DNA of 64,000 bases from an uncultured Paracoccaceae bacterium (GCA_947500005.1 CANMQJ010000008.1:124001-188000); one strand, 5' to 3'. Numbered from the stretch's first letter, positions 42,786-52,025 are shown. Notes: a model not told the origin generated them from the sequence alone. Numbers and translations are program-made.

Positions 42786-43733
42786 TCAGCCGGTTGCACC
42801 CAGCGCGACGATATAGACGGCATAGGCCGCAAGCCCGCCGGCCCCGGCGAGGCGGGTGATGCCGCTGCCGCGCCACAGCAGCAGGGTCAGCGCCGCGGCC
42901 ACGGCGAGGGCCACGGGCAGGTCGATCTGGGCGAAGCGTGCGCCCGCGGGGACGGGGGCGATGATCGCGGTGACGCCCAGGATGCCCAAGATGTTGAAGA
43001 GGTTGGAGCCGATGACATTGCCGAGCGCGATATCGGCATTGCGCCGGAGTGCCGCGACGACAGAGGTCGCAAGTTCGGGCAGAGAGGTGCCGACGGCCAC
43101 CACGGTCAGGCCGATCACCGCCTCGGACAGACCGGCCGCGCGGGCCAGTTCCGAGGCGCCGCCGACCAGCCATTGCGCGCCGAAGGCCAGCGCGACAAGC
43201 CCGGCCGCGACCATCAGCAGCGCGCGCCAGACGGGGTGGGTGGGGTCGAGTTCCAGCGGCGGTTCCGGGGCGATGGGCGTTTCGCGGCGCAGACCGCTCC
43301 AAAGGAACGCCGCAAGCGCGACGAGCAGGATGCCGGCGTCGAGGCGCGAAAGGCCGCCGTCGAGGATCATCAGCCAAAGGGCGACCGTCGCGGCGAGCAC
43401 AAGCGCGAGATCGAAGCGCAGGGCGGCGAATCCCGCCCGCAGCGGCGTGATGAGCGCGGCCGCACCAAGGATGAGCAGGATGTTGGCGATGTTGGAGCCC
43501 ACGACATTGCCGAGCGCGATGCCCGGCGCGCCGTCGAGGGCCGCGCTCAGCGAGACGAGGAGTTCGGGCAGCGACGTGCCGAAGCCCACGATGGTCATGC
43601 CGATGACCAGGGGGGAGAGCCCTGCGCGATGGGCGAGGGAGACGGCGCCGCGCACGAGCAGTTCGCCGCCGAGGACGAGCCCGACGAGACCGGACAGAAT
43701 GAGGATGTAGGGCATGATGCTCACAAGGGACAT
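42786..43733 (-). CDS. CaCA-family Na+/Ca2+ (K+) exchanger-like membrane protein
   Basis: A 315-residue antiporter with two homologous halves. Each carries the alpha-repeat signature: GFGTSLPELLVSLSA with GNVVGSNIANILLILG, and AVGTSLPELATSVVAAL with GNVIGSNLFNILGILG. The acidic residue in PEL is the ion-binding position. About ten membrane segments are visible. A second, similar exchanger is at 58693. The protein probably exchanges a divalent cation for Na+ or H+; the substrate is not predictable. Confidence 0.92.
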   Translation of the reverse strand: MSLVSIMPYILILSGLVGLVLGGELLVRGAVSLAHRAGLSPLVIGMTIVGFGTSLPELLVSLSAALDGAPGIALGNVVGSNIANILLILGAAALITPLRAGFAALRFDLALVLAATVALWLMILDGGLSRLDAGILLVALAAFLWSGLRRETPIAPEPPLELDPTHPVWRALLMVAAGLVALAFGAQWLVGGASELARAAGLSEAVIGLTVVAVGTSLPELATSVVAALRRNADIALGNVIGSNLFNILGILGVTAIIAPVPAGARFAQIDLPVALAVAAALTLLLWRGSGITRLAGAGGLAAYAVYIVALGATG

Positions 43734-43798
43734 TGAGTCCGCAAGATCGGAAGTCTCAACCTGAATTCAAGGGCATGGCACGGGTTTCTTCGCGCCGC

Positions 43799-44446
43799 TC
43801 AGAAGCCCACGCCCGTTCCCTGGAGCACGCCGTGTTCCAGCGCGTAACGGGTCAGCCCGGCGGTCGAGGAGATGCCCAGCTTGCGCTTGATGTTCTTGCG
43901 ATGCGTTTCGACGGTGCGAACGGAGATGTCGAGCGCCAGCGCCACCTCCTTGTTCGACTTGCCTTGCGCCAGTTGCAGCAGGATCGTCTGTTCGCGCCCG
44001 GTCAGCGCCTCGCGCATGTTCTCGCCCTTGGGTGAGAGCGAGCCACGCGCGCCCGTGCACAGATAGCGTTCGCCATTCATCACCACGTCGATGGCCTGTT
44101 TGATCTCGTCGGTCGGCACGTCCTTGAGGACATAGCCGCGCGCGCCGTGGCTGAGCGCGGTCGAGATGTATTCGGGGCTGTCATGCATGGTGAGAATCAG
44201 GATGCGGGTCTGCGGGCGCCGTTCGAGGATCATCTCGGTCGCCGAGAGGCCGCCGAGCCCCGGCATGTTCAGGTCCATCAGGATCACGTCCGGGCCGAGC
44301 CGGTCGACCTGGTCCACCGCTTCCTGTCCGGTGCCGAGGGTGCCCACGACCTCGACATCGTCGTAGCTTTCCATGATCGACTGGATCCCCTCGGCGACCA
44401 TCGGGTGGTCGTCGACGATGAGAACGCGGATCGGGGCGGAGCTCAT
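43799..44446 (-). CDS. NarL/FixJ-type response regulator
   Basis: A 215-residue regulator. The receiver domain (residues 6-120) has the acidic pair Asp12/Asp13, phospho-acceptor Asp58 (LMDLNMPG), Thr in ILTMHD and Lys107-region YVLKD. The C-terminal LuxR HTH (ALTGREQTILLQLAQGKSNKEVA, then VRTVETHRKNI) follows. The start overlaps the histidine kinase stop (44443-44446, ATGA), giving a coupled two-component pair facing the TRAP transporter operon. Confidence 0.95.
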   Translation of the reverse strand: MSSAPIRVLIVDDHPMVAEGIQSIMESYDDVEVVGTLGTGQEAVDQVDRLGPDVILMDLNMPGLGGLSATEMILERRPQTRILILTMHDSPEYISTALSHGARGYVLKDVPTDEIKQAIDVVMNGERYLCTGARGSLSPKGENMREALTGREQTILLQLAQGKSNKEVALALDISVRTVETHRKNIKRKLGISSTAGLTRYALEHGVLQGTGVGF

Positions 44447-45873
44447 TGTGCGGCCTTTCGGTTCGGTGTCGCCTCCTCCTCGGGGGGAAGCAGATGGCTC
44501 AGCGGCAGCGACACCTCGATCACCGTGCCGCTTTGCGCGCCGCGTGATGACAGGATGCGCAGGGTGCCGTCAAGCTGTTCGATACGCTCCTGCATGTTGC
44601 GCAAGCCTAGCCCGGCACTGGCCTCTTCCCTGCGGGTGGGCAGGCCGCGGCCGTTGTCGGCGATGCGCATGGTGGCACCCTTGGTATGGCCGCGCAGGTC
44701 GATATTGACCGAGGTGGCGCCGGAGTGACGCTCGATATTGGTCAGCGCCTCCTGCGCGATACGGTAGAGCGCGATCTTGGACTCGTGGTCGAGCCGGTTG
44801 CGGAACGGGACGGTGGCGAAATCGGTGGCGATGCCGGTGCGTTCGCTGAAATCGTCGGTCAGCGCCTTGAGCGCCGGGCCGAGCCCCAGGTCGTCGAGCA
44901 CGCCGGGGCGCAGGTCGCGGCTGATGCGGCGCACCTCGGTGATGGCGGTGCCCAGGTGGTCGATCCCCTTGTCGAGCGGGACCTGCGCGCCGTCGTGATC
45001 GCCGCGCGCCAGCCGCCGCCGCGCGTTGTCGAGCGCGTAGCGGACCCCGACGAGCATCTGGCTGATCCCGTCATGCAATTCGCGCGCGACGCGCCCGCGC
45101 TCCTCTTCCTGCGCGTCGAAGACCCTTTGCGTGAGGTCCTTGAGCTTGGCATCGGCGAGACGTCTTTCACGGATATTCAACAACATCCCCGAGACGAAGA
45201 CGATGAGAAGCGCCGCCATCACGATCACGCCGATATAGAGAAAGGTGCGCTGCACGCGCGCCTGAACCTCGGCGCGGGCATTGGCCACGGTGGCGAGCAC
45301 GTCGTCGATGAAGACGCCGGTGCCGACCGCCCATTGCCAGTCCTGCAGGCCAACGACATAGGCGATCATCATCGCCTCCTCGCCGGTCGAGGGTTTCTGC
45401 CACATGAAGCTGTGCCAGCCGGCCCCCTTGCGGGCGAGGCGGATGAACTCGTCCACCACGGGCGTGCCGCTGCTGTCGGTCAGACCCTCCCAGTTGCGGT
45501 TGATGAACTCGGTCTGGCGCGGGCTCACCAGGTTCGTGCCGTCGTAGTCGTAGACGAAGAAGAACCCGTCCTTGCCGTAGATCATCGCGGCCAGGATCTG
45601 GGCGACGCGGGCCTTGGCCTCGGCGTCGTCATGCGAGGCGCGGCCGTAGATATGGGCGAAGCCGTTGCGCGCCTGGGTGACGTAATTGCGCAGTTCGGCC
45701 TTCTTGGCCTCGATCAGCCGCGCCTCGAGCGCCGCGATCTCGCGCGCGGCGGTGGCGCGCGCCTCGTAGGCGACGAGCGCGGCGATGGCCGCGACGGCGA
45801 CCACCAGCGGGATGGCGGCGACAAGCGTCAGTTTCTGCGCGTAGCCGAGGCGGAAGGAACGGGCGAAGGGCAT
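44443..45873 (-). CDS. Sensor histidine kinase with periplasmic Cache domain
   Basis: A 476-residue NarX-subclass (HisKA_3) kinase. Membrane segment 1 is at about 16-36. A single-Cache periplasmic domain follows at about 40-200 (ending GLQDWQWAVGTGVFIDDV). Membrane segment 2 is at 211-233. The phospho-acceptor His267 lies in RELHDGISQ, then HATPase with DNGRGL and GLGLRNM. The ATG at 45873 was chosen (MPFARSFRLGYAQ); the frame from 46005 adds a low-complexity arginine-rich stretch. Cache domains bind small organic acids or amines. The divergent TRAP operon suggests the pair senses the TRAP substrate. Confidence 0.92.
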   Translation of the reverse strand: MPFARSFRLGYAQKLTLVAAIPLVVAVAAIAALVAYEARATAAREIAALEARLIEAKKAELRNYVTQARNGFAHIYGRASHDDAEAKARVAQILAAMIYGKDGFFFVYDYDGTNLVSPRQTEFINRNWEGLTDSSGTPVVDEFIRLARKGAGWHSFMWQKPSTGEEAMMIAYVVGLQDWQWAVGTGVFIDDVLATVANARAEVQARVQRTFLYIGVIVMAALLIVFVSGMLLNIRERRLADAKLKDLTQRVFDAQEEERGRVARELHDGISQMLVGVRYALDNARRRLARGDHDGAQVPLDKGIDHLGTAITEVRRISRDLRPGVLDDLGLGPALKALTDDFSERTGIATDFATVPFRNRLDHESKIALYRIAQEALTNIERHSGATSVNIDLRGHTKGATMRIADNGRGLPTRREEASAGLGLRNMQERIEQLDGTLRILSSRGAQSGTVIEVSLPLSHLLPPEEEATPNRKAAQ

Positions 45874-46114
45874 GGGCGAATCGTTACGCAATGCGCGGGG
45901 CAAAGCAAAGTCCCCGGGGTGATTCGCGGATAGATTCGGCGTGTTTCGCGTCGTTTCGCGAGATGCGGCCGCACGCGCGGTCCTTCGGCGAGACATGGAA
46001 TGCAACGGGATCGGGCCAAACCGGGCGGGGAGGGCGCTTTTTTGAGCGTTCTACGTAGTTGTCGGTATTCACAGCGGAGTCCGGATGGGTAGTGTATGCG
46101 CACTTTAACGATCC

Positions 46115-46134
46115 GCCCGGGGCAAAACCCGGGC
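46115..46134 (+). other. 5' UTR hairpin of dctP
   Basis: GCCCGGG and CCCGGGC pair around a 6-base loop, 24 bases before the dctP start and just before its GGGGAGGA ribosome site. It may stabilise the message or mask translation. The 285-base gap between the kinase and dctP has no other gene. Confidence 0.4.
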
Positions 46135-46158
46135 TCGTGCAATATGGGGAGGACCATT

Positions 46159-47241
46159 ATGGATCGTCGTTCTTTTTTGAAAACCTCGGCGCTGGGTGGC
46201 TCGGCTGCTGCGGCGACGGCGCTGGCCGCTCCGGCTTACGCCCAGGGCAACCGCACGCTGACAATGGTGACGACCTGGGGTCGTGGCCTTGCCGGTGTGC
46301 ATGATTCGGCGCAGCGCGTGGCCGACAACATCACCGCGATGACAGATGGCGCCCTGACCGTGGACCTGAAGGCCGCGGGCGAGCTGGTGGGCGCGTTCGA
46401 AGTGTTCGACGCGGTCACTTCGGGCCAGGCCGACATGTATCACGGCGCCGACTACTATTTCGTCGGTCAGCACCCGGCCTATGCGTTCTTCACCGCCGTG
46501 CCCTTCGGCATGACGGCGCAGGAACTGGCCAACTGGTACTATCACGACGGCGGCATGGAGCTGCATGACGAGCTGGGCCAGATCTTTGGCCTGAAGTCGT
46601 ATCTGGGCGGCAACACCGGCGCGCAGGCGGGCGGCTGGTTCTCGAAGGAGATCAACAGCCCCGAGGACTTCAACGGGCTGAAGTTCCGGATGCCGGGCCT
46701 GGGCGGTCTGGCGCTGGGCAAGCTGGGCGCATCGGTTCAGAACATCCCCGGTTCGGAAGTGTACCAGGCACTGTCCTCGGGCGCGATCGACGGGACCGAG
46801 TGGATCGGCCCCTGGGCGGACGAGAAGGCCGGTTTCCAGGAAATCACCAAGATCTACTACACCGCCGGTTTCCACGAGCCGGGTGCGGGCCTGTCGGTGG
46901 CCACCAACCGCGAAGTGTTCGAGAGCCTGTCGCCGGCGCATCAGAAGATCGTCGAGATCGCCTCGGCCGAATGTCACCAGTGGAACCTGGCGCAGTTCCT
47001 CACCAATAACGGTGCGGCGCTCCAGCGTCTGCAGTCGGGTGGCGTGAAGATCATGGAATTCCCCGACTCCGTCTGGGATGCGTTCGGCCAGGCCAGCCAG
47101 GCCGTGCACGAAGAGAACCTGAGCGACGAACTCTACAAGAAGATCTATGACAGCGCGATGGCTTCGATGAAGTCCTCCTCGGCCTGGATCGAGGCGTCCT
47201 CGGGTGTCTATACCAGCCAGCGCGACCGCGTCCTGGGCTGA
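46159..47241 (+). CDS. dctP: TRAP transporter solute-binding protein DctP
   Basis: A 360-residue periplasmic binding protein with a Tat leader (MDRRSFLKTSALGG ... AAPAYAQ). The DctP fold is recognisable from RVADNITAMTDGALTVDLKAAGEL (split here) and the ligand-arginine region GLKFRMPGLGG near residue 175. This sub-branch binds 2-keto acids, mannonate-type sugar acids or similar carboxylates. The ATG at 46159 was chosen with GGGGAGGA upstream; a frame from 46096 precedes the ribosome site. A strong hairpin separates it from dctQ. Confidence 0.93.
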   Translation: MDRRSFLKTSALGGSAAAATALAAPAYAQGNRTLTMVTTWGRGLAGVHDSAQRVADNITAMTDGALTVDLKAAGELVGAFEVFDAVTSGQADMYHGADYYFVGQHPAYAFFTAVPFGMTAQELANWYYHDGGMELHDELGQIFGLKSYLGGNTGAQAGGWFSKEINSPEDFNGLKFRMPGLGGLALGKLGASVQNIPGSEVYQALSSGAIDGTEWIGPWADEKAGFQEITKIYYTAGFHEPGAGLSVATNREVFESLSPAHQKIVEIASAECHQWNLAQFLTNNGAALQRLQSGGVKIMEFPDSVWDAFGQASQAVHEENLSDELYKKIYDSAMASMKSSSAWIEASSGVYTSQRDRVLG

Positions 47242-47262
47242 GACGACACTATCGACTGATCG

Positions 47263-47288
47263 GATCCCCCGCCGCGAGGCGGGGGGTC
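47263..47288 (+). terminator. Strong hairpin between dctP and dctQ (partial terminator)
   Basis: An 11-base-pair stem (GATCCCCCGCC / GGCGGGGGGTC, one G-T pair) with a 4-base loop, followed by TTT. It lies 22 bases after the dctP stop. In binding-protein transport operons such hairpins let the periplasmic protein be made in excess of the membrane subunits. Confidence 0.7.
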
Positions 47289-47358
47289 TTTCCCGTTGCG
47301 GGGCGCGGCCTGGGGAAGGACGCGGCGCCCGGCGCGACAGACTGCTAGCGGGGGCCCC

Positions 47359-48285
47359 ATGCAGGAAGAGACCGGCATCTCTGTCCTTGGCGCTTTGTGG
47401 AACGGACTGATCTGGGTCCTGTCGAACATCGCCGAGGCGTTCTACAATTTCGGCTACGCCATCTCCCATCCGTCGCTCTGGCTGGACTGGTCGGACAAGG
47501 AAGCGGTGATGCGCTTCGTCTATTACGGCGGATCGACCGAGTTCTTCTTCGTCGTCTTCACGGCCTTCCTGGTCGTGACCGCCATCGGCATGTGGTCGAA
47601 CCGGTTCATGTGGGGCGTGGTGCGGGGGCTGGAAGGGTTTGCCAACACCACCGGCCGCTTCTTTGCCTGGGCGGGCCTGCTGATGGTGATCCAGCAGATC
47701 GTGATCGTCTTCATGCAGCGGGTCTTTGCCCGGCCGGACATGGCCTTTGGCCTGGGCATTCCGTTCGAGATGGATATCAGCTGGTTCGCGGAGGAGCTGA
47801 AGCTCTACAACGCGATGGTGGTCTGCCTCTGCGTGACCTACACATTCGTGCAGGGCGGACATGTGCGGGTCGACCTGATCTATTCCGGCGTGTCGCACCG
47901 CACCAAGCGGGTGATCGACATGACGGGCTCGCTCCTGTTCATGATGCCTGCCGCGGTGGTGACCTGGATGTATGGTTGGTATTTCCTGTGGCGCCACCTG
48001 ATCGTGCCGAAACCCTCGGCCAGCGACACGCTGGACCGGCTGGTGATGAAGGCGCGCGCGATGCGCTGGAACGTCGAGACCATCGGTTTCAGCCCGAACG
48101 GGTTCAACGCCTATTTCCTGTTCAAGATCCTGCTGGTGATCTTTGCGGGCATGGTCTTCATCCACGCCATCGCCTTCTTCTACCGGTCCTACCTGGAATT
48201 CGTCGAAGGCGAGGGGAGCGCGGGCAAGTACCTTGACCGCGACAGCCTGGGCGAGGGCGAAGAAGCCTATGAAGGCGCACATTAA
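47359..48285 (+). CDS. dctQ: TRAP transporter small membrane subunit DctQ
   Basis: A 308-residue membrane subunit, far longer than the usual 160-200. Hydrophobic segments are seen near residues 55-75, 100-120, 165-182, 195-215 and 255-275. The DctQ core (VRVDLIYSGVSHRTKRVIDM) is in the second half. The N-terminal 90 residues appear to be an extension. The long form accompanies the equally oversized DctM next door. The ATG at 47359 follows a GGGGG stretch; a frame from 47296 is an alternative. Confidence 0.87.
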   Translation: MQEETGISVLGALWNGLIWVLSNIAEAFYNFGYAISHPSLWLDWSDKEAVMRFVYYGGSTEFFFVVFTAFLVVTAIGMWSNRFMWGVVRGLEGFANTTGRFFAWAGLLMVIQQIVIVFMQRVFARPDMAFGLGIPFEMDISWFAEELKLYNAMVVCLCVTYTFVQGGHVRVDLIYSGVSHRTKRVIDMTGSLLFMMPAAVVTWMYGWYFLWRHLIVPKPSASDTLDRLVMKARAMRWNVETIGFSPNGFNAYFLFKILLVIFAGMVFIHAIAFFYRSYLEFVEGEGSAGKYLDRDSLGEGEEAYEGAH

Positions 48286-48302
48286 GTTTAGGGACTAGAA
48301 CC

Positions 48303-50657
48303 ATGCTCTTCGGTCTTGATGGCGTCGAAATCGGCCTCATTATCGTGTTCATCTGCCTTTTCGGAGGCATCCTGTCCGGCTTTCCGGTGGCTTTCGCCAT
48401 CGGCGGAGCCGGCATCATCTCCTTCGGGATCATCGCGGCGCTGGACAGCGCGGGCCTGCTGATCCACCAGGCGATCGACAGCTCTTCGGCGATGTATCGC
48501 GAGCTGGTCAATTCGGGCGTGCGGCCCGACTCGATCTCGATCTTCCGATACCCCGAGCTTCCGCGCATCGGCGAGCCGGTCTTCCCGCAGGGATGGGAAA
48601 CCGCGCTGGACCGCAACATTTCGTTCATCGTGAACCGCATGAACGAGCGGGTGCTGGCCGGTCAGTCGATCGAGACGCTGCTGGCGGTGCTGATGTTCGT
48701 TCTCATGGGCATCACGCTGGAACGTTCGAAGATCGCCAACGACCTGCTGACCACCATGGCGCGGGTCTTTGGCCCGCTTCCGGGCGGTCTGGCCGTGTCC
48801 ATCGTGGTGGTCGGCGCGTTCCTGGCGGCCTCGACGGGCATCGTCGGGGCGACCGTGGTGACGATGGGCCTGCTGGCTCTGCCCACCATGCTGCGCAACA
48901 ACTATTCGCCGGAACTGGCGACGGGCGTGATCGCGGCCTCGGGCACGCTGGGGCAGATCATCCCTCCCTCGATCGTCATCGTTCTGCTGGGCACGCTGGC
49001 GGGCGATCTCTATTCCACTGCGCAGGAAGCGCGCGCGGTCGAGGCGGGCTGTACCGATGCGCTCACCTATCTGGGTGAGCCGGCGGTGGTTTCGGTGGGG
49101 ACGCTGTTTCAGGCGGCGCTGTTGCCGGGGATCCTGCTGGCGCTGCTTTACGCGGCCTATGCCTTCGGCTTCGCACTGCTCAATCCGGAAAAGGCGCCGG
49201 CGGTCGAATTGTCCGGTGGATCGGGCGAGGCGGTCACCCGCGGCGAGGGCCTGACCTGGTTTTTGTTCGCGCCGGTGGGGCTGATCGTGGGGGCGATCCT
49301 GCTGGGGCAGGTGGGCATCATCGGCAGCCAGAGCGTCACCGTGTCGGGCTTTTCCGACGCCACCGAGGCGGCGAGCCTGCGCACGAACGTGTCCGAGGAA
49401 TGCCGCGCGTCGATGATCGAGCTGCACGGGCAGGCGGCCTGGGACCGGGCCTTGGCCGAGCAGCAGCAGATCGAGGACGCCGGTGGTGCCGAGATGGCAC
49501 ATCGGCTGAGCGAGGAAGAGCTTGCCGCCGCGCTGGAGGCCAAGATCGCAAATGCCGCGCCCATCGGGACCGGCGTCGCGGTGATCGTGGTGCTGCTGGG
49601 GCTGACGCTGATCCTGGGCCGGGGTATCGCGCCCTCGGCCGATGCGCGGCCGCTCGCCATCGGCGGGCTGGGGCTGGTGCTGGCGCTGCTGGCCGATATC
49701 CTGCTGATCGGGCCCACGACCTCTTCGGGGGTGACCTGGTTGATCCTGGCCATCCCGATCCTGATCGCGCTCTGGGGGTGCCGGACCGCGGCGGCGCGCT
49801 GTGCGCGGAACGACCTGATCCGGGTGGTCTTTCCGCCGCTGGTGCTGATCATCGCGGTGCTTGGCTCGATCCTGGGTGGTGTCACCAACCCGACGCCTGC
49901 CGCGGCGCTGGGCGCGGGTGGCGCGATCATGCTGGCCGCCTATCGCAAGCTCCAGGAGCAGGACCAGTCGAGCCGGATCATCATCTGGGCCACCTTCGCG
50001 ATCATCATCTGCCTGCTGATCGGGGTGAATTTCGACCTGCGGGTGAACCAGGGCGGGGTCTCGGTCGAGAGCTGGATCGCCTTCATCGCGGCCTATGGCG
50101 CCTATCTCTTCGCTCTGTTCGGCCTGCTGTTCGCCTGTTGGGTGCTGTTCTCCTCGGGGGTGTTGACGCCGGTGGTGCGCGAGACGGCCAAGGTGACCTC
50201 GATGGTGTTCACCATCCTGATCGGCTCCCAACTGCTGAACCTGGTGGTGATCTCCTTCGGGGGCGAGCATTACATCCAGCAGTTCCTCAAGAGCTTCGAC
50301 AACGAGTTCACGGTCTTCCTGATCGTGATGCTGGTGCTGTTCATCCTGGGCTTCGTGCTCGATTTCCTCGAGATCATCTATATCGTGATCCCGATCGTCG
50401 GGCCGGTGATCTATGGCGGATCCTTCGATCCGAAATGGGTGACGATCATGGTGGCGGTGAACCTCCAGACCTCGTTCCTGACGCCGCCCTTCGGGTTCGC
50501 GCTGTTCTACCTGCGGGGTGTCGCGCCGCCGGAGATCACCACGGCGCATATCTATCGCGGGGTTCTTCCCTTCGTCCTCATCCAGGTGCTGGGGCTCGCG
50601 ATCCTGTGGTTCTTCCCGGCGATCGTGACCATCGTGCCGGCACTGATCCCGAACTGA
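48303..50657 (+). CDS. dctM: TRAP transporter large membrane subunit DctM, extended form
   Basis: A 784-residue permease; typical DctM is about 430. The N-terminal DctM core starts normally (FICLFGGILSGFPVAFAIGG). It is broken by a hydrophilic insert at about residues 55-115 and a further 150-residue region at about 345-500, with extra membrane segments and a soluble stretch (FSDATEAASLRTNVSEECRASM, given here in part). The conserved C-terminal half resumes with FDLRVNQGGVS and ends FFPAIVTIVPALIPN. Long DctM proteins with long DctQ partners occur in other marine alphaproteobacteria. A terminator lies at 50681-50704. Confidence 0.88.
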   Translation: MLFGLDGVEIGLIIVFICLFGGILSGFPVAFAIGGAGIISFGIIAALDSAGLLIHQAIDSSSAMYRELVNSGVRPDSISIFRYPELPRIGEPVFPQGWETALDRNISFIVNRMNERVLAGQSIETLLAVLMFVLMGITLERSKIANDLLTTMARVFGPLPGGLAVSIVVVGAFLAASTGIVGATVVTMGLLALPTMLRNNYSPELATGVIAASGTLGQIIPPSIVIVLLGTLAGDLYSTAQEARAVEAGCTDALTYLGEPAVVSVGTLFQAALLPGILLALLYAAYAFGFALLNPEKAPAVELSGGSGEAVTRGEGLTWFLFAPVGLIVGAILLGQVGIIGSQSVTVSGFSDATEAASLRTNVSEECRASMIELHGQAAWDRALAEQQQIEDAGGAEMAHRLSEEELAAALEAKIANAAPIGTGVAVIVVLLGLTLILGRGIAPSADARPLAIGGLGLVLALLADILLIGPTTSSGVTWLILAIPILIALWGCRTAAARCARNDLIRVVFPPLVLIIAVLGSILGGVTNPTPAAALGAGGAIMLAAYRKLQEQDQSSRIIIWATFAIIICLLIGVNFDLRVNQGGVSVESWIAFIAAYGAYLFALFGLLFACWVLFSSGVLTPVVRETAKVTSMVFTILIGSQLLNLVVISFGGEHYIQQFLKSFDNEFTVFLIVMLVLFILGFVLDFLEIIYIVIPIVGPVIYGGSFDPKWVTIMVAVNLQTSFLTPPFGFALFYLRGVAPPEITTAHIYRGVLPFVLIQVLGLAILWFFPAIVTIVPALIPN

Positions 50658-50680
50658 GCGGGCGCGGACGATCCGACGGA

Positions 50681-50704
50681 AAAGGGGGCCTTACGGCCCC
50701 CTTT
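50681..50704 (+). terminator. Rho-independent terminator after dctM
   Basis: AAAGGGGGCC pairs perfectly with GGCCCCCTTT around TTAC, followed by a T-rich tail (GCTTTCTC). It lies 24 bases after the dctM stop and ends the TRAP operon. Confidence 0.9.
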
Positions 50705-50719
50705 GCTTTCTCATTGGGT

Positions 50720-50785
50720 GGGGGCGCTGCCCCCGTCGCGCGTGCCGCGCGACTCCCCCCGGGATATTTCGGGCAAGAGGAAGGG
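50720..50785 (+). repeat. Dispersed extragenic repeat, copy 2
   Basis: A hairpin GGGGGC-GCT-GCCCCC is followed, after a 21-base GC-rich spacer, by the same 30-base block as at 34287-34316 (50756-50785). It sits between the dctM terminator and the convergent CoA-transferase gene. In copy 1 the spacer is only 3 bases. Confidence 0.8.
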
Positions 50786-50790
50786 TTGGG

Positions 50791-51879
50791 TCAGCGCCCC
50801 GGGGCGAGCTCGGCGCGGATGGCATCGCCATGTTCGCCGCGTTCCGGGATCGGGCCGGGGCGGTGCGTCTGGCCGTCGAACCTCGGGGCGGGGGCGGCCT
50901 GGAGGGTGCCTTCGGCCTCGATCCATGTCTGCCGTGCGCGGTTCATCTCGTGCGCGGCGGCCTCGGACGGGGTGAGGATGGGGGCGACGCAGGCATCGGT
51001 GCCGAGGAACAGCTCCTCCCAATGGGCGCGGGGGTGTTGCGCGAAGTGCCCGGCAAGCCGGGCGGTGAGAAGCGGCCAGGCGGCCGGGTCGTATTGTTTC
51101 TGGAACTCGGGGTCCCCGGTGAGCCCCATCAGCTCGAGAAAGCGCGCGTAGAACTTGGGCTCCAGCGCCTGGATCGAAATGAAGCCGCCATCGGCGCAGG
51201 CATAGGACCGGCTCCAATGCGGGCCGTCGAGCAGGCTTTGCCCGCGCCTGTCCGAGAGCCCGCCGGCCTGGCGCAGGCTCATCAGCAGGTTCATCATGTG
51301 GGCCGATCCGTCATAGATCGCGGCATCGACCACGGTGCCCCTGCCGGTGGCGCGGGCATTGAGGATGCCGGCGAGCAGTCCCGTGACGAGATACATCGCC
51401 CCGCCGCCGATGTCGCCCACCAGCGTGGCCGGGGTCTGGGGCGGGTCTCCGGGCGCGGAGGCGTACCACATGGCGCCCGAAAGCGAGATGTAGTTGAAAT
51501 CGTGGCCCGCGGCATGGGCCAGCGGGCCGGTCTGGCCCCATCCGGTCATGCGGCCGTAGACGAGCGCGGGGTTGAGCGCGTGGCACGCCTCGGGGCCGAG
51601 GCCCAGTTTCTCCATGACGCCAGGGCGAAAGCCTTCGATCAGACCGTCGGCGGTGGCGATGAGGGCCTTGGCGGTGGCGAGGTCGTCCGGGTCCTTGAGG
51701 TCGAGCGCGATGGAGCGTTTGCCGCGATCGAGCAGCGAGCGCTCGGGCATGCCCGGCGTCACGCCGCCGCCCTTGCGGTGGATCACGATGACTTCGGCGC
51801 CGAGGTCGGCCAGCGTCATGGCGGCGAAAGGGCCGGGGCCGAGCCCCTCTATCTCGACGATGCGGATGCCTGAAAGCAT
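50791..51879 (-). CDS. CaiB/BaiF family CoA transferase (alpha-methylacyl-CoA racemase-like)
   Basis: A 362-residue class III CoA-transferase-superfamily protein. Landmarks are VEIEGLGPGPFAAMTLADLGA, KRSIALDLKDP, FRPGVMEKLG and GRMTGWGQTGPLAHAAGHDFNYIS with the AMACR-type His/Asp pair (GHDFNY). These favour an alpha-methylacyl-CoA racemase over a true transferase. Its gene is divergent from an enoyl-CoA hydratase, consistent with branched acyl-CoA catabolism. The short 51880-52025 gap should contain both promoters. Confidence 0.9.
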   Translation of the reverse strand: MLSGIRIVEIEGLGPGPFAAMTLADLGAEVIVIHRKGGGVTPGMPERSLLDRGKRSIALDLKDPDDLATAKALIATADGLIEGFRPGVMEKLGLGPEACHALNPALVYGRMTGWGQTGPLAHAAGHDFNYISLSGAMWYASAPGDPPQTPATLVGDIGGGAMYLVTGLLAGILNARATGRGTVVDAAIYDGSAHMMNLLMSLRQAGGLSDRRGQSLLDGPHWSRSYACADGGFISIQALEPKFYARFLELMGLTGDPEFQKQYDPAAWPLLTARLAGHFAQHPRAHWEELFLGTDACVAPILTPSEAAAHEMNRARQTWIEAEGTLQAAPAPRFDGQTHRPGPIPERGEHGDAIRAELAPGR

Positions 51880-52025
51880 GTGGTTTCCTTTCGTTTCCGG
51901 GCAGGTTTCCGGGGTGTGCGCGGGATTGCAAGCGGGGCTGCGCGCGACGTGGGGTCATTTCGCGGGGTACTGTGCAGCGGGCGGGAGGCGTGCTTGTCTC
52001 GTGCCGAGACGACAGGGAGGAAGAC

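Noticed and set aside
42478..43377. Upstream extension of the acetolactate synthase frame beyond 42477
   Set aside because: It passes through the attenuator terminator and leader peptide and into the neighbouring exchanger gene.
46105..48282. 725-codon minus-strand open frame across dctP and dctQ
   Set aside because: It spans two clear genes and an operon hairpin in antisense; no domain is seen.
48288..50549. 753-codon minus-strand open frame opposite dctM
   Set aside because: Low-complexity Arg/Asp/His composition and no recognisable domain; it mirrors the transporter codons.
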